Shown here one piece after another: positions 56,580 to 64,000 of a stretch of DNA of 64,000 nucleotides. Positions within the stretch are counted from its first letter, which is position 1, and each line of letters begins with the position of its first letter. The notes beneath the pieces are model-generated. The model had not been told where the DNA came from and searched no databases. It worked only from the letters and a program-made list of their open reading frames with translations. Both the position numbers and the translations under genes were made by a program. This DNA comes from Curvularia sp. ZM96 (Eukaryota > Ascomycota > Dothideomycetes > Pleosporales > Pleosporaceae). The stretch covers positions 620,001 to 684,000 of the forward strand of contig JAJGBQ010000004.1 of the NCBI GenBank assembly GCA_022457065.1, read 5' to 3'.

Positions 56580-58508
56580 GTTTTTGTCACTGGTGAGGGG
56601 AGCGAGTGAGGCCATTACCATGCACATGTATTATTTTTTATTTCTTTTTCTGCTAGCGAGCGTGCAGGGAGGCACGATGGCTTGGCAAGGTGTATTAGAA
56701 AAGGGATCCTGTCCTTTGTCGACGTATGATGTATGATATTTTCCATGAGCAATGTCACGCGTGGCCTGTGAGAAGGCTTTTGGCGTCACGCACTTGTCCT
56801 GTTGAATGTGAGGGAGCATACATATGATCGGTGCTGGGATGATGGAGGGTGTGGCAGACGTCTCCCGCTCTGCTCTGGCAACTCGAACCGATGTGGTTGT
56901 TAGTTGCCAGACTACGTACATGTTTGATTTCCGCGGATATGGCACGAGGCGACTGCATACAAGAGGCCCACCCAGCACCTCAGCTGGTTGGAAAAACGGA
57001 CAGGAATCTGGGAAAGCAATCATGTCAACCGGATGCATCGGTCGATATAGCGAACGTGTGGCTTGAGCCCATCTAGCCTGTTGCGGGATAAGTTTCCCTT
57101 TTCTTCTTTGCCCGGTGGTATCTGATGTCACGTATGCGGTGATGCATGGGCGACGGCTCTTGCTCCAGCAGCATGCAAAGGACGCGAATGTGCAAAAGAA
57201 AGGACTGGGTTGATCTATCCACGACAGCGGCGCAACGACAGGACATGGTAGAGGTGAGTACCAAATGCGGACACCGAAGCGGAATGGGGCGGTCGCCGAG
57301 GCTCCGAAGGAAGTGACTCTCGGGCCGCGCCTTATTGGCAGGCAGCCAGGCGCGTGCACCGACGACTAGCGCGGGACCAGAGCGGGCTGGGTAAAGTGCT
57401 GGCGAATGGCGGGTGATGAGATGTGGAAATTAGTCGCCTTTGGGGTGTTAGTGCTAGTGAGTGTCTTCAGTGTGTGTGAGAGGGTGCGAAGGAATGGAGC
57501 GGGTTTGATGTAGATGGGACGGGGCTTGATTGCAGGGGGACGGAGGCTCTTTTTTTGGGTATGCCTATGGTGAGGGCCGGCTGTCTGCTGTGCCGTTCAG
57601 ACGGTGTTTGGGATACGACAAGCACACGAGCAGCGATGGAATGCTTGGTGGTGGTGGTGGTGGTGGTGGTGGTGGTGGTGTCGGAAAAGCAGGTGTTGGA
57701 GGTGCTCGGGCGGCCCCCACGGCCAGTCCCACGCGTAGCCCTTCTCCACATTCTGCTAGGGCGCTGCAGGGAGGCATGTATGGCACAGTGCGGCAGTAGA
57801 GCCTCGCGTTAGAGTGGTGCCGGCGGCAGGCTTGTTTTCGCTCTGGGTGGCTGGCGATGTGGTTGCTTGCTTGTTGGTGGGCGCGGTCGAGGAAAGGGTG
57901 GCCTGCAGCTACCCCTCACCTCTTCAGCCAGGCGTGCCAGGGCGCCCGATTCGAGATATTATCCACTGCCACGGCATGTCGTCTTTCTTATCGCGGCTAC
58001 TGCGGCCTCGTCGCCTGAGCGTCTCTCGGCTCGCCGCCGCAGCGGAGCTTGCCTTAGATACTGCGCCCGTCATTCCCCATCCCTCTCCCACTCTGCCTGC
58101 GCCCGCCCCCTAAACCTCCCACGACGTGCTGTTGCTCTTCCCCACGCGCTCAGGGTTCGCTCGACAAACCCCCGCATCCTCGCTGCTCCCTGCAAGTCAT
58201 CGCCCAGGGTTCGCCCATTGACTCTCCCACCACGCCACTCGGAGTCGACACACGCACACACGCTCGTTGCCGCATCGACGCCTCTCCATTTGCTTAGCCC
58301 GCGCTTCCTTCTCCCCCATCTGCTCCCCTCCCCCACTTGTTTTCTCGCGCATCCACCCGTACAGCGTCATTTCCCAAAGCAGCATGCGCGCCCACCACCG
58401 GCCCTCTTGACTAGCTCAACCACCTCTGTTTGCCAGCCCGACACGCGACCTGTGCCTCCACCACGCCCAACACCACCACGCGCCCTACACTGACCTGCCA
58501 CACTGGCT
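56580..58508. other. MOB3 3' end and C2H2-factor promoter/leader
   Basis: 1.9 kb. Holds a GGT/TGG microsatellite (57646-57680) and a C/T-rich stretch of about 400 bp directly before the transcription factor ATG, likely its promoter and long 5' UTR. ORFs here reflect the base skew and are not credible genes. Confidence 0.5.
57646..57680. repeat. TGG trinucleotide microsatellite
   Basis: About 11.7 uninterrupted copies of TGG. It lies in noncoding DNA about 830 bp upstream of the C2H2 factor start. Confidence 0.95.
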
Positions 58509-61500
58509 ATGACGGCACAAATCCTCTCCATGCATGCTGCGCACGCGTCAGACTTGAGAAAGATCCAGACGCAGTTTGGAGACAAGATGGACACCACGGC
58601 TGGGGCTGCCAGCGAGCCCCCGACCCCCGCCTCGCCCGAGAGTGGCGAGAACCGCGGCCGCCGACGCGACAGGGACGACGAGGGCGACACGGGCGACGGC
58701 GAAGGCGACGGCCATGGCTCCTCGAGAAAGAGGCGGAGAAGCAGAAAGGGCCTGGACAAGAAGTTTGAGTGCCCGCACGAAGGCTGTGGCAAGAGCTACT
58801 CCCGCGCAGAACACCTGTACCGGCACCAGTTGAACCGTGAGTTGGCTGCGTTGCTGCCTATACACCAGCCAAGGGTGCTAACGTTGTATGCGCAGACAAC
58901 CCAAAGCAAATATACCACTGCGATTTCCCAGACTGCCACCGCTCCTTTGTCCGACAAGACCTCTGCGCGCGCCACAAAGAAAGACACACTGCGCGCGGCT
59001 CCCAATTGCTGCGCAAAGACACTTTTAACATGCACAATCTGAACCCCATAGTGACGGCCGCGCTAGGAGGGAAAAGCGCACCACCTGCCAAGACGCCTGG
59101 TATCAAGACCCAAGTACCCCATGGGGTACAGTCTCCAGCCTCTGCAGCCTCCAACGGAGCGTCTGGTGCGCAAATGTCACCGCCCAATTTCCACGCTTCT
59201 GCCCCGACCCCAACACACACCAGGCAGGACTCATTGCAACGAGCAGGAAGCGACGACACCTACCGAAGCAGCTCAGAGACTAAGCCTTACGACATGCAGG
59301 CCCAAAACTCTGGGAGCTTTGCACCCCCACCCCGTCCGGCCACTATGGGCAACTACGGCGGAGGTCGGACGCCTCTCCACAACTCCCCACATGTGGGTAA
59401 TGGCAACTTCACACGGCCCGAGTTGCGCACCCAAACGTCCAATACCAGCTCATATAGCTCGACGTCGCCCTACAACTCGACCGTCACCCCGTCACCATAC
59501 ACGCCGTCCGCCTCATCAACTGGCTACCAGAATAGCGCAAGTGCGTATCAACCACAGCAAAGTTTCCCTGCTTTCTCCTCCTTACCTCCTCCAGAATACC
59601 CACAGTCAACAAACACTGCTGCCTCCCGCGACCAGGAAAACCAATATTACAATGGCTCAACAAGACAGAATTCAGTCAATGGCGCCGAATCTACAGCCCA
59701 GATGGACAACAGAATGCAGAGTGTATCCGACGCCATCATGGAACAGAACCCTGCCTACGCCATACCCATGTTTGGTGGTGGTGGATACAGCCGGTCGCCT
59801 TTTGCCATGGCCGACGACTTTGCTGCCTGGTTGTTCAATGACAGCCAGTTCAACCCAAGAGGCACATCCCCCATGGACTATCCCGGTGCTGCCAACTCTG
59901 TAGCGGGTGCGTCGTCCCAGATTGGTCTCCAAGCACCGTATTTTAACTATGACCCCTCAGTCGCTGGCTACTTGGATAACCCCGCCCCGCCTGCCCATCC
60001 CATGGCCGTTCACAGCATCTTGGACACGACCCTTCCAGAAGCCGCACTCTCGGAAGACAAGCGCAAAGATCTCCTTGACTTGATCCATCTCCGGTTCAAC
60101 GAAACTGATCACACACCGGTCAAGAAGCAAAAGGAGGATATAATGGATGGTGACAAGGACGACGTTCGCCATGTCTTGAGTCTGCATATGATGCAGACGT
60201 ACATCAGCTCGTACTGGGTCCACTTCCACCCTCAACTGCCGATCCTGCACAAGCCAACCTTCAACCCAAGCACTTGCCCCGATCTCTTGCTGCTTGCCAT
60301 CATGTGTCTCGGAGCGTCTTGTTTGGAGAAGAACTATGGCCAAGAAACTACACAAGCCTGCGCGGAGCTGGCCAACTTCCTGGCCTGGCACTTGCGCTGG
60401 GAGCTGTTCATGGATGCCGACTTCCGTCCACCTGCCAAACTTTGGATCTTCCAGAGCCTACTCTTGTTGGAGAGCTTTGAAAAGATGTACTCGACACGCC
60501 CATTGCACGAGAGAGCGCATATTCACCACGCAACGACACTCACACTGATGAGGCGAGGAAGCTCCTTGATCGGTCGGTCAGCCATGGATTCACCTCCCAG
60601 CGTCAAAGACGGAAAGACCAACGGGCCCGGGGGAGTGAACACGCCTGACGAATGGTGGAACCACTGGATCACAAACGAGGCTACCAGGAGAGCTGCATTT
60701 GCAGCCTTTGTCATGGACAGCATTCACGCTACTATGTTCGGCCATAGTGCTGTCATGGTTGCCCATGAGATGCGTCTGCCTCTGCCTTGTGACGAGGCCC
60801 TGTGGTCTGCCACAAGCAGCTCCGAGGTCGGTCGTGTCGAGCAAACCCTGACTTCAAACGGAATCAAGCCAATGTCATTCCTCGATGGTCTCAAGAAGAC
60901 GCTGAACGGACAGAGCGTTCGTACAAATTCCTTCGGGCGCACCATTCTCATGGCCGGTCTGTTGAGTGTATCTTGGCACATGAATCAACGAGACCTGCAG
61001 GTCAGCTCTCTTGGTGTGACTACGGCGCTAGGTGGACGCGACAAATGGCGGGGCTCTCTCACTCGAGCCTTTGATTTCTGGAAGCAGGATTTCGACAGCT
61101 CACTCAATCGACCGGACGAATCCTCGTCTTCTCACACACACAGTTATTCCCAAGGAATCGACGATGACATTGTCTTCGAATCACGGACGGTCCTCCACCA
61201 CCTGGCGCATATGGCTATGCATGTCGATATTGTCGATTGTCAAATTTACGCCGGAGCACCCAGACTGCTTGGAAGATCCATCACGCCACAGGACTATAAC
61301 GGTGCCCAACGCCGGATGAGGGACGTATGGGCCCCCACTGCCCGAGCCCGAGACGCCACTTTCTACGCCCTGCGCTTCCTATCCAGCGTCATGGTTGCTG
61401 GGGAGCACAGTCTGAACCCCAACACCCCGTCCACGGCTGGCTTTTCTTACACTGCTCGCGACGATTACCTTCTCAACCGACCATGGGTCCTGTATTTTGC

Positions 61501-61792
61501 CACATTGATTGTCTGGTCGTACGGATTCGCACTCGACGGGCCGGTCAAGGAACCCTATCAACTCCCAACCTATGACGACAAGGTCAGAGACATGGTCCTT
61601 TATCTCAACCGCGTTGGTGGGGTAAGGTCGCCCGAGGACTTGAGCAAGATTACGAATCGCAATGCTTGCTTGGGCTTGCTAATCATCATGAGGGACATGT
61701 TCAAAAAGACAAGATGGGAGTTGCTGCACGAGGCAAGCAACTTGTTGACAAAGTGCATTGATATGCTCATTCCGGGCTCGAATGTGATGTAA
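58509..61792 (+). CDS. C2H2 zinc-finger transcription factor with fungal-specific domain
   Basis: Exons 58509-58836 and 58896-61792; 1074 residues. Two adjacent C2H2 fingers, C-x4-C-x12-H-x3-H each: CPHEGCGKSYSRAEHLYRHQ and CDFPDCHRSFVRQDLCARHK (about residues 87-139). The last His of finger 1 is encoded by a codon split by the 59-nt intron, which confirms the splice. A basic RKRRRSRK stretch before the fingers is a likely nuclear signal. Residues about 170-450 are Ser/Pro/Gln-rich. The C-terminal half is the fungal-specific transcription factor domain (SSYWVHFHPQLPILHKPTFN, LLLLAIMCLGASCL). Likely a nuclear regulator; its targets cannot be inferred. Confidence 0.9.
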
Positions 61793-62490
61793 GCATATTT
61801 TGTATGGGTGACGAGTTATCTTCTTCTGCGCCTCGGCGCCACAATGTTTGTCTGGCCTGTAAATTCTGGGCTTAGACACCATGTTTTGTTATGAGGTTAT
61901 GGCATGTTATGGGTATTTTCTGTTCTTGGTCTGTCCTTTCTGATATGGTTGCATTATAGCGAGGCTTTTGGTATTGTTCTGTAATCTTGTTAAATTTACA
62001 AGCAGCTACTCGGAGGAAGGGATGCGGGAGGGACACTGCTGAGCTGCTTGCTTTATACCCCGGGCTGGTGTATGTCCACGCGGCATGAGAATGACTGGTG
62101 CTTTTCGTTATATTTCTAGACGTTGAAATTGGCGGAATATAAATCGAGACGTTGTGGCGAAGAAAGAAGCAGATTGCTCTCTACGTTGTGATGTTTTCCG
62201 TGGGTTGATGTGATTTTATTTGGGCGGGACATGCTCAAAGCTCGTGCACGTGAGAGCGCGGCAACGCGTTGCGCGAGCTTTCGTGACATGGGATCATATC
62301 GCCACAGCGCTTGCGAAGTGGAGGTAGATGATTTGACACGTTTGTACCATCCATAGAAGAAGCTCAAAACAACAGCACAATACGGTCTTGCGCGCATTGC
62401 GCTGAAACCTTTTTGACGCCATTGCGTCATCGATCTTGGACATAGTCCATCAGTGCTGTCCGCCAGCCAGAACACGACAATGCTCCGATT
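61793..62490. other. Spacer before HRQ1
   Basis: About 700 bp, the 3' end of the C2H2 factor gene and the promoter of the helicase. No other gene; a minus-strand frame (62116-62577) overlaps the helicase start and is not supported. Confidence 0.45.
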
Positions 62491-64000
62491 ATGCCTCGAC
62501 TCAAGGCCGCCACCGTCTCTGATCAGACAGTACGAAAGCGAAAGCGGAAAGCCTGTAGTGACGATGAAATTCAACAAGGGTCAGCTCCAGAAGGCACAGA
62601 GCTGAACGGTGTCGACGAGGCCGGCCCAGATCAATCCGTTTCTGTCCAGGTCACGACTACGACGAGCGTACCGACGAAAACGCACGACGGAGGAAAGAAA
62701 CCACGACGAACATCGAAGAAATCTGGCGCTGATACGCCGTCCCTCACGCGCCGTGGATCGTCCACATTCGTCGAAACGTCCATACTATGGCCGGAGCACT
62801 TCACAAAGCTAGCTCAGGTGCATCGGGCGGTAAACCTGGTGTACACTTTTCTGTGCACGCGCAAGCATCTAGCGACGACTCTGGACAATCTCAAGAGCAC
62901 AGTAGAAGGCAACATACAACGCGAGCTGTTGGTCGAGGATGTGGCGCAAATCACGGCATTGATCCCAAAGGCAATCAACTTCACGTACGTGGACGAAGCG
63001 ATGCTGCAGATTAACTTGATGGGCTCAGAAGACAACATGCAAGGGAGAAGCACAACAGACTTTGCAATACTGGGACCTGAGCCTGAAAAGGGTGAGCACA
63101 AGGAGGTGCTGCTCTTTGAGTTCATCGACGGCGACCTGAAGCGCCATGTCCAGCACAAGAAGACGGGGGAGCCTACCAAGCCCACGACTAAGCTGCGTCA
63201 CGAAGACCTCAAGATGCCGGTGTTCAGCCAGAAGCAGATGATGAATCTGATTGAGAAGAGAAACCTCAAGTTTACTTCGGCAGTCAATGCTTTTTTGAAT
63301 CAGTGCGCTGAGGAAGGTGTTGATGCTGTGGAAAAGATCAAAGAGGTATCCCAGGCGTTCATCCCAATGCCAGCTGAGAGCAGAGCGTCGACTCCGGGTC
63401 CCGAGAGGTCACTGCTCCCGTCCTCGATACCTGCACAACGCAAGTCTATTCCGGAAATCCTGAACGAAATCAAGACGCTTGAATGGTATACCGGCCAGAT
63501 TGTGCCAGACGGTCATCGTGTCTTTGATCCCCAAGAACCCGTGTATGGCGACCTCAACTTTGCCATGTCGCAGAACCTCGTCAATGCCCTGTATAATACG
63601 AAGAATATCACGCAGCTGTATGCACACCAGGCCGAGGCTATAAACAACCTGTACGATGGCCATAACGTCATTGTATCTACATCGACAAGCTCGGGCAAAT
63701 CGCTCATCTACCAAATACCTGTGCTTCATCAGCTGGAACAAGAGCCGAATACTCGAGCCATGTACATCTTCCCCACCAAGGCGCTAGCGCAGGACCAGAG
63801 GAAGAGCATGAAAGAACTTTTGCGCTTCATGCCTGGGTTCGAAGATGTCCTGGTCGAGACTTACGACGGCGATACACCGATGAGCGATCGCAACTATATC
63901 CGCGATGAAGGGCGAATCATCTTCACGAATCCCGATATGCTGCATATTACCATTCTACCGCAAGAGGATTCCTGGCGCACGTTTCTACAAAATCTAAGAT
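62491..64000 (+). CDS. HRQ1: Hrq1, RecQ4-like DNA helicase (5' part)
   Basis: A frame open from the ATG at 62491 to the end of the window, 503 codons, no intron; truncated by the window edge. The N-terminus is basic (RKRKRK), then a fungal Hrq1 N-terminal region. The helicase core begins near residue 370: YAHQAEAINNLYDGHNVIVS (Q-like motif), TSTSSGKSLIYQIP (Walker A), YIFPTKALAQDQRKS (motif Ia), then TYDGDTPMSDR and IIFTNPDMLH (TNPDML in place of the usual motif Ib). These are typical of Hrq1 helicases, which act in DNA interstrand cross-link repair and telomere maintenance. Motifs II to VI and the metal-binding domain lie beyond the window. Confidence 0.9.
   Translation, partial: MPRLKAATVSDQTVRKRKRKACSDDEIQQGSAPEGTELNGVDEAGPDQSVSVQVTTTTSVPTKTHDGGKKPRRTSKKSGADTPSLTRRGSSTFVETSILWPEHFTKLAQVHRAVNLVYTFLCTRKHLATTLDNLKSTVEGNIQRELLVEDVAQITALIPKAINFTYVDEAMLQINLMGSEDNMQGRSTTDFAILGPEPEKGEHKEVLLFEFIDGDLKRHVQHKKTGEPTKPTTKLRHEDLKMPVFSQKQMMNLIEKRNLKFTSAVNAFLNQCAEEGVDAVEKIKEVSQAFIPMPAESRASTPGPERSLLPSSIPAQRKSIPEILNEIKTLEWYTGQIVPDGHRVFDPQEPVYGDLNFAMSQNLVNALYNTKNITQLYAHQAEAINNLYDGHNVIVSTSTSSGKSLIYQIPVLHQLEQEPNTRAMYIFPTKALAQDQRKSMKELLRFMPGFEDVLVETYDGDTPMSDRNYIRDEGRIIFTNPDMLHITILPQEDSWRTFLQNLR

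Noticed and set aside
55847..56627. Long minus-strand ORFs opposite the MOB3 tail
   Set aside because: Shadows of the acidic low-complexity coding sequence.
57814..58493. Pro/Arg-rich ORFs before the C2H2 factor
   Set aside because: Produced by the C/T-rich leader; no codon or motif support.
1..64000. CRISPR arrays, intact insertion elements or prophage
   Set aside because: Nothing of the kind is visible; the window is eukaryotic nuclear DNA.

Overview
This is nuclear DNA of a filamentous ascomycete (Pezizomycotina), most likely a Dothideomycete near Pleosporales; that placement is inferred from gene content and style, not from a search. Genes are split by many 43-105 nt spliceosomal introns with GTA/GTG donors, CTAAC/CTGAC-like branch sites and CAG/TAG acceptors. 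Several families are fungal (UstYa/DUF3328, Zn2Cys6 factors, Pth11-like receptors, DUF8035, Ecm11). Exon models were built by hand; nearly all sum to whole codons and join known family motifs across each splice.

Left block, 1-14.3 kb, mainly housekeeping: a partial ORF at the left edge, an Ecm11-domain protein (-), an F-box protein (+), two intron-containing tRNAs (probable Trp and Tyr, both -), SEH1 (-) divergent from ALG7 (+), LEU1 (+), and CDC73 (-) convergent with LEU1.

Middle block, 14.3-32.4 kb, accessory in character: long gene-poor spacers around a Zn2Cys6 regulator divergent from an isochorismatase-fold hydrolase, a possible small cysteine-rich protein, a GNAT acetyltransferase divergent from a UstYa-family protein, a 103-residue secreted peptide precursor with one C-terminal Kex2-type KR site, a Pth11-like seven-helix membrane protein, and an APC-family amino-acid/choline permease. 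UstYa proteins modify Kex2-released peptides in fungal RiPP pathways, so this is the best candidate for an undescribed small peptide-modification locus.

Right block, 33-64 kb, again mostly conserved: a DUF8035 low-complexity protein (-), AIM41 (-) divergent from NUP170 (+), ARV1 (+), a V-ATPase subunit e gene (VMA9, -) in three small exons, a proline-rich protein of unknown function (+), an EXPERA/TMEM97-like ER protein (-), an MFS sugar transporter (+), ZNG1 zinc chaperone (-) divergent from MOB3/phocein (+), a C2H2 plus fungal-specific-domain transcription factor (+), and the 5' part of an HRQ1 (RecQ4-like) helicase running off the right edge.

Two introns use GC-AG borders (ALG7 and the Zn2Cys6 factor, where the intron splits the zinc cluster). 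Divergent pairs with 0.3-0.6 kb shared promoters recur: Ecm11/F-box, SEH1/ALG7, TF/isochorismatase, GNAT/UstYa, AIM41/NUP170, ZNG1/MOB3.
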